A stretch of DNA of 29,718 nucleotides from a virus: IMG/VR virus record IMGVR_UViG_3300013132_000183, positions 1-29,718 of that record; one strand, written 5' to 3'. The position numbers were made by a program, and so were the translations under genes. Under the pieces are notes generated by a model. That model saw only the letters and a program-made list of their open reading frames with translations, was not told the origin of the DNA and searched no databases. Below are positions 8,151 to 14,864 of this stretch, piece by piece; the stretch's first letter is position 1, and each line of letters starts with the position of its first letter.

Positions 8151-8314
8151 ACTGCAGCACCTCGAGCTCATCCGCAGTGTCCCCACCGAACACGAAGCCC
8201 CACCCACGTAGGAAGAGTTGAATCGAACTTCGAGTCCCACGTTATCCATTCGGATCCATTGGTCATGATCCAACCATATCCAGTGATCCCAGATTTACAC
8301 AGGAGACACATCAT
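8143..8314 (-). pseudogene. Small CxxC ORF, probably one gene with a one-base frameshift
   Basis: The ATG at 8314 has GGAG exactly 6 bases upstream (8321-8324), inside the end of the preceding gene. It reads MMCLLCKSGITGYGWIM, then SEWITWDSKFDST. Without correction it stops at 8168 after 48 residues. A +1 shift near 8230 moves into a frame reading LFLRGWGFVFGGDTADELEV and ending LQYA at 8143. That end overlaps the next ATG by 8 bases, as real genes here do. The 172-base length is one more than a multiple of three. G/C-rich third positions in the second frame support it. I cannot exclude that only the 48-residue product is real. Confidence 0.45.
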
Positions 8315-8600
8315 CGTCTTCTCCGATGGTCAACAGGGTGAACAGGGAAGTGTTCAGGAGGATCATTCTGTTGTTCATGAGGACCCTGTAGTGCCACACT
8401 GTGGGTATCGCGTAGAAGAACTTATCACCAACAAGAATGCCCTGCTGATAGTCCTGCAGCTCCTCGTAAGTGACGCCTTCATCCTCGGGGACCGCAGTGC
8501 CCAAGTAGACAGCAACGCCCAAGTGATTGCTGTCCTCGTCGAGGACCTGCACGAGGTCACCCTCACTAAATCTTTGTAAGCTCACTCTCGAGGTAGTCAT
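8295..8600 (-). CDS. Small GDLV/SH3-like family protein
   Basis: 101 residues from the ATG at 8600; a TTG at 8609 or GTG at 8585 are alternative starts. The start region overlaps the end of the upstream gene by about 35 bases. It reads FSEGDLVQVLD ... LGVAVYLGT, then WHYRVLMNNRMILLNTSLF and an acidic IGEDDDVSPV tail. The Y-R-V-L-M-N-N segment matches the YEVLVEGR / YNTLVEGK strand of its paralogues at 10.2-10.7 kb. Function unknown. Confidence 0.7.
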   Translation of the reverse strand: MTTSRVSLQRFSEGDLVQVLDEDSNHLGVAVYLGTAVPEDEGVTYEELQDYQQGILVGDKFFYAIPTVWHYRVLMNNRMILLNTSLFTLLTIGEDDDVSPV

Positions 8601-8829
8601 ATTCAACAACGTGTCCGTCCATCATGATCGACACGTACCTGTCTCTCACATCATCGTCGCCCTCCTCAAATCCGAGGACAATGGCGAACTTACTGCACGA
8701 CTGCCACTCCATCTGTGTCTCGTCGAAGATCACGTGAACAGTCACAAGATCTCCCACAGACAGCCGATTAGGAAAAGAGAGACGGCGTCCCACTCTCGCA
8801 GAACGCCGTCTCAATTTCTCAGTGCCCAT
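8566..8829 (-). CDS. Small GDLV/SH3-like family protein with basic N-terminus
   Basis: 87 residues from the ATG at 8829 (GAGG about 10 bases upstream). The core LSVGDLVTVHV ... KFAIVLGFEEGDDD ... YVSIMMDGHVVEYDYLESEL fits the family. The N-terminal 20 residues are basic (LRRRSARVGRRL) and are encoded across a perfect 10-bp inverted repeat followed by TTTT. If that hairpin is a terminator, the real start could be the GTG at 8757, giving MGDLVTVHV. The start is therefore uncertain. Confidence 0.65.
   Translation of the reverse strand: MGTEKLRRRSARVGRRLSFPNRLSVGDLVTVHVIFDETQMEWQSCSKFAIVLGFEEGDDDVRDRYVSIMMDGHVVEYDYLESELTKI
8772..8812 (-). terminator. Candidate intrinsic terminator after the lipoprotein gene
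   Basis: On the minus strand GAGACGGCGT (8812-8803) pairs perfectly with ACGCCGTCTC (8788-8779). The loop is 14 bases and TCTTTTCC follows (to 8772). It lies 32 bases after the lipoprotein stop codon, a usual place for a terminator. It also falls inside the predicted 5' end of the next gene, and the T run is short. Confidence 0.4.
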
Positions 8830-8843
8830 TTCAGGGCCTCAGA

Positions 8844-9095
8844 TCAGTGTGACTCGGTCACAACAGCGCTAGCAGCAGGCTCAACGGCTGCTGGCTCAAC
8901 GCTCTCAACAACTGGTGCCACTTCAGCAAGAGCCTCAGCAGGGGCCGCCTCAGATACAGCTGCTGTCTCAGAAGCAGGAGCCTCAGCAGCGGGAGCGCAA
9001 CAAGCAGCAGATCCTGCATCAACTGCCTCATCGCCTCCACCACAGCCGATGAAGAGAGCAACAACAAACGCTACAAAAAAACTGAACTTCTGCAT
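8844..9095 (-). CDS. Small Ala-rich lipoprotein
   Basis: 83 residues from the ATG at 9095; AAAGGAAGG lies about 9 bases upstream. The N-terminus MQKFSFFVAFVVALFIGC is a lipoprotein signal peptide with the lipobox F-I-G-C. The mature part starts CGGGDEAVDAG and is a low-complexity Ala/Glu/Val/Ser/Pro chain with two further cysteines (ACCAPA). It would be anchored in a membrane facing the periplasm. Phage lipoproteins are known to act in superinfection exclusion or as outer spanins. The low complexity gives no specific clue. It has its own candidate promoter and terminator, unlike most genes here. Confidence 0.8.
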   Translation of the reverse strand: MQKFSFFVAFVVALFIGCGGGDEAVDAGSAACCAPAAEAPASETAAVSEAAPAEALAEVAPVVESVEPAAVEPAASAVVTESH

Positions 9096-9137
9096 AATCA
9101 ATGCCCTTCCTTTTGTCCCTCTTTGAGGGGTGTGAAC

Positions 9138-9169
9138 ATTATAGTCAAATGTGTTCAGATGTATTTATG
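9138..9169 (-). promoter_or_regulatory. Candidate promoter upstream of the lipoprotein gene
   Basis: The minus strand carries TATAAT (9143-9138), 42 bases before the lipoprotein ATG. A CATAAATA (9169-9162) lies further upstream and resembles the TATAAATA late-promoter element of T4-type phages. No good -35 box is present. Either element could be the start signal for this single-gene unit. Confidence 0.35.
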
Positions 9170-9188
9170 CGCCGACTAGAAATCGTTC

Positions 9189-10151
9189 TCAGACACCGGG
9201 CGGAACTTCAAGCTTCAGAGCGGCTAGGCTCTCCTTGAACTTCTGCATCACCCTCTCGCGCACTGAGGAGTCGAACTTAAAGTTTGTTCCCACGATCTGT
9301 GACATTAAGTCCTCATATGAGTCTATCGCTGACCATGACACAGGCTTTTTTAAGAAGTGCCCAGAGATCTCATTCGCATTCTCTGTGACCTTCTCCTTCA
9401 CAATTATCACAGCGGGTGATGCAAGGGGCTTTCCCTTCTTGCCCATCACCTGCTCCTCGTAGTAGAGCCGGTCAATTAGACCGCGCCTAAAGTTCACCAG
9501 GTACCTCTTCTTTAGAACGCCCTTCGGTGCGGACTTCATTTCCTCGTCTGTGATCTCAGCAGGAATCACAGAGAACAGCGCGCCCATGAGCGCGTTTCTG
9601 TACACAGCCTTGTACGAGCTTCGTGGAGGCGATCCTGAAGAGGTGTCGACCATCCACTTGAGGCTTCCAACAAACACGTCGAGCTGTGCCATGCCCTCAG
9701 TGTCTTCCTCCTCATATGTCTCAGCGTTCACCGCGTTTGTGGGTCGTTCTTTCTTGTCAACAAGCGGAATGAGCATGTGAAACTGGCTCAGTCCTGGAAT
9801 GATTCTAAATGTCATGTCCTTTTTGGTTAGATGCGCTTCGAGAGCCTTCCAGAGTCCCTTCGAATCAACGTCATCTTCCACTTTCAACGCGCGCCGAAGC
9901 TCAGACTCATCCACTGCAGTATCGATGTCACCAAAATAGTCCTTTGTCTTATTTCCCACAATCTCGTACTTCATTCCTTCAAGTCCGCTCATCTTGAAGG
10001 CATTTTCAATACTTGATTTAAGAAGCTCTTTGGGAACAACAGTGTTGACCTCAGGAAATGCATGTCCTCCCTCAGTGAGAACGGTTCTTACGATTCTTCT
10101 CTCAAGTTCTTCTCTTATGAGACGTCGAAGTGACTTTTCTAGAATTTTCAT
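9189..10151 (-). CDS. Nucleotidyltransferase-fold protein with N-terminal capsid-targeting-like peptide
   Basis: 320 residues; AGGAG sits 6 bases before the ATG. The N-terminus MKILEKSLRRLIREELE is the shared tag peptide. Catalytic-type motifs of the pol beta nucleotidyltransferase superfamily follow: GNKTKDYFGDID (residues 66-77, Asp75 and Asp77) and QLDVFVG (Asp158). The family transfers nucleotides to proteins, RNA or small molecules; the substrate is not visible. The C-terminal half is basic and helical, ending MQKFKESLAALKLEVPPGV. A tagged nucleotidyltransferase suggests delivery into the host with the DNA, as T4 does with Alt (an unrelated ADP-ribosyltransferase). That role is inference. 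Confidence 0.75.
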   Translation of the reverse strand: MKILEKSLRRLIREELERRIVRTVLTEGGHAFPEVNTVVPKELLKSSIENAFKMSGLEGMKYEIVGNKTKDYFGDIDTAVDESELRRALKVEDDVDSKGLWKALEAHLTKKDMTFRIIPGLSQFHMLIPLVDKKERPTNAVNAETYEEEDTEGMAQLDVFVGSLKWMVDTSSGSPPRSSYKAVYRNALMGALFSVIPAEITDEEMKSAPKGVLKKRYLVNFRRGLIDRLYYEEQVMGKKGKPLASPAVIIVKEKVTENANEISGHFLKKPVSWSAIDSYEDLMSQIVGTNFKFDSSVRERVMQKFKESLAALKLEVPPGV

Positions 10152-10194
10152 TTATTCTCCTGAGACTTAACAGGTAACTATTTTATACAGTGCA

Positions 10195-10446
10195 CTAGCT
10201 TCTTGAGATTTTACTCAGGTACTTGTCATCATAGAACATTATGAATCTTCCCTCAACAAGCACCTCGTACGACTCCTTCATCGGACGCCCGGTGTCGAAG
10301 GGCACGACAGAGATGCCCATCTCACTCACGTGCGTCACAACGCCTGATTTCCCCTCGAGGTCCTCTCCAAGGCGCTTGACGTGAAATTCTGGAGTGCTTA
10401 TGAGCACGAGATCACCGCGCCTGATTCGCTTTGTTGCATTTTTCAA
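10195..10446 (-). CDS. Small GDLV/SH3-like family protein, TTG start
   Basis: 83 residues starting at TTG (10446), supported by AGAGG 6 bases upstream; no ATG or GTG in frame precedes the conserved IRRGDLVLI. It continues LEGKSGVVTHVSEMGISVVPF and YEVLVEGRFIMFYDDKYLSKI. The last segment is closely like its neighbour at 10462-10689. The fold is probably a small beta barrel. Function unknown. Confidence 0.75.
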   Translation of the reverse strand: MKNATKRIRRGDLVLISTPEFHVKRLGEDLEGKSGVVTHVSEMGISVVPFDTGRPMKESYEVLVEGRFIMFYDDKYLSKISRS

Positions 10447-10461
10447 GCACTGCCTCTGTTG

Positions 10462-10689
10462 TCAAACACGACGTGTTATAGTGTAGTCGCCGTAGCGTGT
10501 CTCAAATATTCTAACAATCTTTCCTTCAACAAGGGTGTTGTATGACCACACGCCTCCCACGTGGTTTATCCACTCCCTGCTCGCCCCCACAATGATTCCC
10601 GTGAGATCAGACTGATTCCTGCAATTTACAAAAACCAGGTCCCCGGTGCGCCACATAGGGGGCGCTACCTCGCAGCTGGGCTCGAACAT
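10462..10689 (-). CDS. Small GDLV/SH3-like family protein
   Basis: 75 residues from 10689, three bases after the upstream stop; an internal ATG at 10656 directly before WRTGDLV is also possible. It reads WRTGDLVFVNCRNQSDLTGI, then YNTLVEGKIVRIFETRYGDYTI. It is a clear paralogue of 10195-10446, probably a tandem duplication that has since diverged. Confidence 0.75.
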   Translation of the reverse strand: MFEPSCEVAPPMWRTGDLVFVNCRNQSDLTGIIVGASREWINHVGGVWSYNTLVEGKIVRIFETRYGDYTITRRV

Positions 10690-10692
10690 CTC

Positions 10693-10866
10693 TCAGGTGC
10701 CCAGTAGATCTGAGTCCGGGTTGCCCCAGATCTGTATAACAGTACAACCGCAGGAGGACTCTTGATTTACCTGGTTATTTGAGTGTGACACGGGAATGAT
10801 TGCTTTTCTGAGGACGACTGTGCCGTCCCCTTGAATCTCCTCAAATGTCTTCTCTACGTAATTCAC
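10693..10866 (-). CDS. Small hypothetical protein, 57 residues, GTG start
   Basis: GTG at 10866 with GGAG 7 bases upstream (10874-10877) opens a frame reading MNYVEKTFEEIQGDGTVVLR, then KAIIPVSHSNN, SSCGCTVIQIWG and a TGA at 10693-10695. The next gene starts three bases later. The ribosome site, spacing and tight fit to its neighbour support a real gene. No family recognised; the CGC pair is the only distinctive element. Confidence 0.65.
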   Translation of the reverse strand: MNYVEKTFEEIQGDGTVVLRKAIIPVSHSNNQVNQESSCGCTVIQIWGNPDSDLLGT

Positions 10867-10919
10867 TCAAGATCTCCTACAGACTATAAGTATCCAAGTG
10901 ACAAGTGTTGTATATTTCT

Positions 10920-11279
10920 CTAGAGGGATGACCCTAACTTTTTAAGTGCTCCATGGGAGCTATTGGTGAGCTCTCCGTTGCTCCACAAGATTGCAGCCTC
11001 AGGAGCGTAGGACCACTTACTTGGGTCTCTCGATGTGCCTTTCGAGTCCCAGTCCATGAGCATCCACCTTGAGTCTAGCACTAGACCAACCGGATTTTGA
11101 CCGAATCTCTGAGCAAACCAAGAATCCTTCTTGTACCAAGTGACGAGGTCTCCGATCTTGACCTTGGGTGTGTTGACAGATGGAAGTCTAAGGCTTTCCT
11201 GATGCTCAATAGGTACCCGTCGTGGGTAACCGAACTGATCGTCTTCGTACACATCCAGATGCCGATCAAGATCATTCAT
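10920..11279 (-). CDS. GDLV/SH3-like family protein
   Basis: 119 residues from the ATG at 11279, which overlaps the upstream stop by 8 bases and has GGAG 10 bases upstream. It reads MNDLDRHLDVYEDDQFGYPRR, an N-terminal extension, before the family core VKIGDLVTWYKK, NPVGLVLDSRWMLMDW and PEAAILWSNGELTNSSHGAL. The A-I-L-W-S-N-G segment matches the IIWQNG and VLWHDG strands of paralogues. A 53-base A/T-rich gap lies upstream of the gene at 10693, and no terminator is seen here. Confidence 0.7.
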   Translation of the reverse strand: MNDLDRHLDVYEDDQFGYPRRVPIEHQESLRLPSVNTPKVKIGDLVTWYKKDSWFAQRFGQNPVGLVLDSRWMLMDWDSKGTSRDPSKWSYAPEAAILWSNGELTNSSHGALKKLGSSL

Positions 11280-11487
11280 CTGACACGTGCTCCAGATCCC
11301 CATGCCATTCCCATGACTCATCACCATCGTGCCATAGTACCCTGTGATCTGACCACTCTGTGTCATCCTTCATGGGATACTTGGTCTCCAGAACGGTACC
11401 ATATCGATACATGCTTACCCTTATTATACCAGGATGGTGAACAAGAGTTCGAACGAGGGCACCGTCATCGATCTTCTTCTTTTCCAT
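11272..11487 (-). CDS. Small GDLV/SH3-like family protein
   Basis: 71 residues starting MEKKKIDDGALVRTLVHHPG. The ATG at 11487 lies inside the 3' end of the preceding gene (23-base overlap). The core RYGTVLETKYP, HRVLWHDGDESWEWHGDLEHV fits the family pattern (G-x-V-L, then V-L-W-x-D-G). Function unknown. Confidence 0.7.
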   Translation of the reverse strand: MEKKKIDDGALVRTLVHHPGIIRVSMYRYGTVLETKYPMKDDTEWSDHRVLWHDGDESWEWHGDLEHVSDE

Positions 11488-11905
11488 CGTCGAACTCTCG
11501 ACCCTGCTCTTCGGCGTGCTTCTTGCACAGTGTCTTGATCCAGCCGCCCTTTGTTCTCTTCCCAGGAGCGCCGCACACCTCACACACATGCGCAGTGAAG
11601 CTCTCTGCCATCTCGATCATGCCCGCGATCTTCTCGTCGCCACCGTAGGCATAGAACCTGAGAGTGCTGAACTTCTCCTTGATCTGTTCGGCCACCAGCT
11701 GCGGCACCGACTCGCCCTCCTTGCGGCCATACTTCGCGTACTTGCCCTCGCCATTCTTCCAATCGATGTGGTGCTGGATCTGGCCGCAGAGAGAGTCGAG
11801 AATGTCATACCACCCGTCTCCCACATCCAGGTAGACTTCGACGCCGTTATTGGTGAGAATCTTCGGGTATTTCAAGTACAGGTCGCGTGCGAGTGCTTCG
11901 TTCAT
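11465..11905 (-). CDS. Conserved phage protein with C-terminal Cys/His cluster
   Basis: 146 residues from the ATG at 11905 (AAAAGGA with 6-base spacing). The order MNEALARDLYLKYPKIL, GDGWYDILDSLCGQIQHHID, QIKEKFSTLRFYAYGGDEKI, MAESFTAHVCEVCGAPGKR, GGWIKTLCKKHAEE is one I recognise from many phages and prophages, usually annotated as hypothetical. The C-x-x-C plus C-x-x-x-H arrangement is a likely zinc site. Function unknown. Confidence 0.8.
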   Translation of the reverse strand: MNEALARDLYLKYPKILTNNGVEVYLDVGDGWYDILDSLCGQIQHHIDWKNGEGKYAKYGRKEGESVPQLVAEQIKEKFSTLRFYAYGGDEKIAGMIEMAESFTAHVCEVCGAPGKRTKGGWIKTLCKKHAEEQGREFDDGKEEDR

Positions 11906-11952
11906 GGGAAATCCTTTTCTAAATGATAACATGGACTCGCGCAGCTTTACAC

Positions 11953-12672
11953 TCACATTGAGCTGTCAGCAACACGAAGATCAGTGTCTGTCTCTTCGAT
12001 CACAGGTGCATCTTCAATTTCTGGAAGTGACCAGAAGTCATTGAGAGTCTCACCGCAGCTAATGAGCCTCCAGCCATTGCTCAAGTGTAAATTTCTTCTA
12101 AATCCTCTTGCGCCCCAGTGATCAATTCTCATGCTGCAAGGATTGTCGGGACGCGTTCGAAGAAGAGTGCCAACGTGCTCATACACAGCTTGAAATCCGG
12201 GTCTTCGCGCGCTCCATGGAATTGTAACCGTCTCTCGCCAGCCTCGAGGCTCACTGAAGTTGTGGTTCAGGTGAGGAATCCACCGGTGATTGTCAGTGCG
12301 TTCAGTGTCAAAAGATCTACCTGAGTAAGCTCTCATTATGCCAATTGTGATCTCACCTGTGCGGCTTCTTGTTCTAAGTGCGTGGTAGATGAGAGTGCAA
12401 TCGTTCGTGCGAACCTGAAAGCCTGACTCACTCACACAAATTCTTGCAAGTGCAAGTTGAATTCTTCGAGGCGGCGGCGTGATCGTCTCCTGATTTGGTG
12501 CACTCAGCGGCATATTCTGAAAAAAACTGGGCACATAATCATTATCTACGCTTGGTGCGATCCACCCGATGGGCGGTGAAGGTGGCTCACTTAGCGCATG
12601 CGAGAAACAGCAAAAAATGACAGTAATAATCGACAGAATAAGAACAACCAATTTCTTGGAAAACGACCTCAT
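11953..12672 (-). CDS. Secreted protein, possible cell-wall hydrolase-like
   Basis: 239 residues from the ATG at 12672 with GGGAGAG upstream. The N-terminus MRSFSKKLVVLILSIITVIF is a signal peptide. The mature part has LARICVSESGFQVRTNDCTL, IYHALRTRSRTGEITIGIM, WIPHLNHNF, DHWGARGF and paired cysteines that could form disulfides in the periplasm. The layout (E after the first Cys, an aromatic/Arg-rich middle, HWG near the end) resembles a family of phage virion or lysis-related hydrolases. I cannot assign a catalytic residue with confidence. It is an unusual exported phage product. Confidence 0.65.
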   Translation of the reverse strand: MRSFSKKLVVLILSIITVIFCCFSHALSEPPSPPIGWIAPSVDNDYVPSFFQNMPLSAPNQETITPPPRRIQLALARICVSESGFQVRTNDCTLIYHALRTRSRTGEITIGIMRAYSGRSFDTERTDNHRWIPHLNHNFSEPRGWRETVTIPWSARRPGFQAVYEHVGTLLRTRPDNPCSMRIDHWGARGFRRNLHLSNGWRLISCGETLNDFWSLPEIEDAPVIEETDTDLRVADSSM

Positions 12673-12696
12673 CAATCTCTCCCGGTATTAACCAGG

Positions 12697-13440
12697 TCAG
12701 CTAGATGCCTTCTCGAGGACGTCAATTGCGTCCCACGGTAAACTAACCAGGTTTTTATTGTAAAGCACTGTAAGGCCAATAGGTATGCCCTCAACGCACT
12801 TAATGGAAAGAAGGGTACCTACAGCATTAGCGCCAGATAACTTGAAAAGGTCGCCGCCTTTCCATGAATCGCCACTCATAGTCTCTCGATTGAACATACT
12901 AAGGCGCGAGCCTTTACACGCACGGCTCGCGCGCTGTGTCGCGCGGACAAAGTCCTCAGTTGGGCTCATGTACTCAGTGTCAGTCACTGCGTTATCGTAC
13001 AAGCAGAGATCGTATAATCTTCCAGAAATGACTGCTGGATTTTTAGCAACTGCGGTCAAAGAGTGAATGCTGATAATACTCTCTTCACCTTTTCGTCGTC
13101 CAAGAATCTCAACACCGCCGCCTGCGTAAACATGTCCTGCCGTAGGAATACGGACCTGTTGCATCCATTCTGACAGCTTTAGCTCAAGGGTCCGCGCGGC
13201 GAGAGAATCTTCTGCTATGATCAGCGTTCTCATGCCGCTGTAGGCCGCCTCGAGCGCCTTGAGAAGCACCCTGAATGTTCTACCTGTCTGTCGCTGGTAT
13301 CCGCACTCTCTCAGGTCTCCAATTACATTTTGCTCAACACGTCGTCGAGCAAAGTCAATGGGATCCTCGAGGCGACATGTCCCCCACCTGACGTGTGTGA
13401 ATGAAATATCACGCCAGAGCGGGTGGACTGACGGCGTCAC
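12697..13440 (-). CDS. P-loop NTPase-like conserved phage protein
   Basis: 247 residues starting at GTG (13440), which overlaps the upstream stop as GTGA. RQTGRTFRVLLKALEAAYSG resembles a degenerate Walker A (T-G-R-T instead of G-K-T) followed by a helix. TLIIAED and LYDLCLYDNAV give strand-plus-acid segments like Walker B. Proteins with an 'R-x-T-G-R-T-x-x-x-L' start are common in phages and are usually called hypothetical. ATP binding is plausible but not shown. No helicase motifs beyond these are visible. Confidence 0.55.
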   Translation of the reverse strand: MTPSVHPLWRDISFTHVRWGTCRLEDPIDFARRRVEQNVIGDLRECGYQRQTGRTFRVLLKALEAAYSGMRTLIIAEDSLAARTLELKLSEWMQQVRIPTAGHVYAGGGVEILGRRKGEESIISIHSLTAVAKNPAVISGRLYDLCLYDNAVTDTEYMSPTEDFVRATQRASRACKGSRLSMFNRETMSGDSWKGGDLFKLSGANAVGTLLSIKCVEGIPIGLTVLYNKNLVSLPWDAIDVLEKASS

Positions 13441-13613
13441 TTGTATCCGTCCTTATACCATCCAGACCCCTTAAGAATAAAGGCGGGCGCGCCTGAGATA
13501 AGCCGTGTGACATTGCCGCCACACTTCTCGCATTTCTCAAGTGGTGGGTCTGTCATCTTCTGCTCTTCCTCAAACTCTCTGTCACAGTGATTGCATTTAT
13601 ACTCGTAGAGCAT
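13437..13613 (-). CDS. FmdB-type zinc-ribbon protein, 58 residues
   Basis: The ATG at 13613 has a strong GAAGGAGG site 6 bases upstream that overlaps the end of the preceding gene. The product reads MLYEYKCNHCDREFEEEQ, then EKCEKCGGNVTRLISGAP and GSGWYKDGYK. Two C-x-x-C knuckles and the Gly-Ser-Gly-Trp-Tyr end are hallmarks of the FmdB/CxxC zinc-ribbon family. These are short putative regulatory proteins, common in bacteria and phages. Its stop overlaps the next GTG. Confidence 0.85.
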   Translation of the reverse strand: MLYEYKCNHCDREFEEEQKMTDPPLEKCEKCGGNVTRLISGAPAFILKGSGWYKDGYK

Positions 13614-13615
13614 GT

Positions 13616-13834
13616 TTAGCCTCCTTCTTCAATGGTGTCCAGATATGACTCAGGCTCTGTTGTGGTGGATCCATTCTGCCAAATGATGTGCAGGCGATCC
13701 ATGTGCTGTTCTCTGTCGGCTGAAAGATTATAGAAGCCTTCATCAATAGAAAGGACAAGTCCAATCATCCGATTGGTGTTTTCGATTGTGGGACCATAGC
13801 GTGGACGCACTAGAGACCCAACCTGGATTGACAT
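13616..13834 (-). CDS. Small GDLV/SH3-like family protein
   Basis: 72 residues from the ATG at 13834, which overlaps the upstream stop as TGATG. It reads MSIQVGSLVRPRYGPT, MIGLVLSIDEG, LHIIWQNGSTTTEPESYLDTI. This is one of the cleanest copies of the pattern: G-S/D-L-V, G-L-V-L, I-I-W-x-N-G, then S-Y-L. It is likely a compact beta barrel. Function unknown. Confidence 0.75.
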   Translation of the reverse strand: MSIQVGSLVRPRYGPTIENTNRMIGLVLSIDEGFYNLSADREQHMDRLHIIWQNGSTTTEPESYLDTIEEGG

Positions 13835-14160
13835 CACTTCTCTTTTTCTTTTAGTTTAGCAGCATGAGCTGCATCCTGTCTTCTAACTTTTGAGATGATT
13901 TTCTCAACTCCTGACCGAAGCTTGCTGTCAGGCTCAGAAGTCGTTGTCGTGAACAGTGCCTTTCTAAACTGGCCTGTTGCATCGCAGATAAATGTGTGAT
14001 ACGCGCCGACAGACTCGCCTAGGTGAATTTTTGTGATCACACCTCTACTGGGCGCGTTATCGGGAAATCTAAGGCAGTAGACTGTGTCGCCCAGCTTAAA
14101 GCCCTCATGCTCCTTGACTTCATTGGGATCAGTCTCGACTTCAAACTTTTTTCGCTGCAT
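13834..14160 (-). CDS. GDLV/SH3-like family protein with basic C-terminal helix
   Basis: 108 residues starting MQRKKFEVETDPNE directly after the upstream TAA. The core FKLGDTVYCLRF, SRGVITKIHLGE, ATGQFRKALF fits the family. A Lys/Arg-rich helix follows (KIISKVRRQDAAHAAKLKEK), suggesting nucleic-acid or acidic-partner binding. Function unknown. Confidence 0.7.
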   Translation of the reverse strand: MQRKKFEVETDPNEVKEHEGFKLGDTVYCLRFPDNAPSRGVITKIHLGESVGAYHTFICDATGQFRKALFTTTTSEPDSKLRSGVEKIISKVRRQDAAHAAKLKEKEK

Positions 14161-14541
14161 TTAGTTCTTCTTTCTCTGGCGCTTAATGACTCTACCCTGT
14201 TCAAATGCATTTTCAGACATTGACTTCACGTCTTCGGATTGAATTTTATTAGGAGCTTCTGGTGGTTTAAATGCCAGCGCAGGTCTAGGCGCAGGAATCT
14301 TAACGGTGTCCTTCTTTCCTAGACCTTTCTCTCTATCCAGCCTGGCGAGCCGAATTAGCTCCTGGCCCACAGACTCGGCAAGATCAATTGGAACGTGAAC
14401 CTTCCAGGTTGGGTTCTGCATATCGGCTTTTAGCGTGCAGCCCACGGACACCACCTTGCCCGTCTCCTCACCGTATGCGTCATCAAGTGCAACGACGGTG
14501 ATGTAGGCCTTTGGCCTGTTGCTGTACTTAAAGCACTTCAT
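14161..14541 (-). CDS. Hypothetical phage protein
   Basis: 126 residues starting MKCFKYSNRPKAYITVVALD. The N-terminal half looks globular (VVSVGCTLKADMQNPTWKVH, VPIDLAESVGQELIRLARLD). The C-terminal third is basic and Pro-rich, ending GRVIKRQRKKN. No family recognised. It is followed at once by the next ATG (TAAATG). Confidence 0.65.
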   Translation of the reverse strand: MKCFKYSNRPKAYITVVALDDAYGEETGKVVSVGCTLKADMQNPTWKVHVPIDLAESVGQELIRLARLDREKGLGKKDTVKIPAPRPALAFKPPEAPNKIQSEDVKSMSENAFEQGRVIKRQRKKN

Positions 14542-14596
14542 CTAGTTCCTCTTGGTCGTGCGGCAGGTGTTACCCTTCAACGACGACATTGTAATT

Positions 14597-14860
14597 TTAG
14601 CTTTGTGTTTGTGACTGTACACTTGAAGATGCAACGCAGATAGGACACATCAGAGTCATGCCGCTAGGGCCGACTGTCACGTTCCATGTGTCTAGTGCGC
14701 CTGGTGATTTTGGATCAAATCCCTTGTAACAGTTGCTGCAGGAGCGGGGCATGCTGTTGAGCGCTTTTTCCATTGCTCTCATTGACTTGCTAGAAGCCTT
14801 TCTAATTTGAAGCTCCTGCCGGCGCTTGATCTTTCTCTCAATATTAGACACGTCATTCAC
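14597..14860 (-). CDS. Small phage zinc-finger-type protein
   Basis: 87 residues starting at GTG (14860), just after the stop of the HlyIII-like gene. A basic helical N-terminus (IERKIKRRQELQIRKASS) precedes MPRSCSNCYKGFDPKS and TLMCPICVASS. The C-x-x-C pair of pairs spaced by about 30 residues is a zinc-ribbon pattern. Similar 'mPxSCxxCxxxFD' proteins occur in many phages. Nucleic-acid binding is likely but unproven. Confidence 0.7.
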   Translation of the reverse strand: MNDVSNIERKIKRRQELQIRKASSKSMRAMEKALNSMPRSCSNCYKGFDPKSPGALDTWNVTVGPSGMTLMCPICVASSSVQSQTQS

Positions 14861-14864
14861 CTCA

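Noticed and set aside
7528-8211. A 227-codon plus-strand open frame.
   Set aside because: It runs antisense through four small genes that have ribosome sites, overlaps and family motifs. It has no ribosome site or recognisable protein pattern.
9117-9129. CCCTC-TTT-GAGGG mini-hairpin upstream of the lipoprotein ATG.
   Set aside because: The five-base stem with no T run on either strand is too weak to call a terminator or riboswitch.
14542-14589. Fifteen-codon minus-strand ORF MSSLKGNTCRTTKRN ending directly before the ATG of the 14161-14541 gene.
   Set aside because: It has no ribosome site and is too short to judge. It may be a leader peptide but nothing in the sequence supports this.
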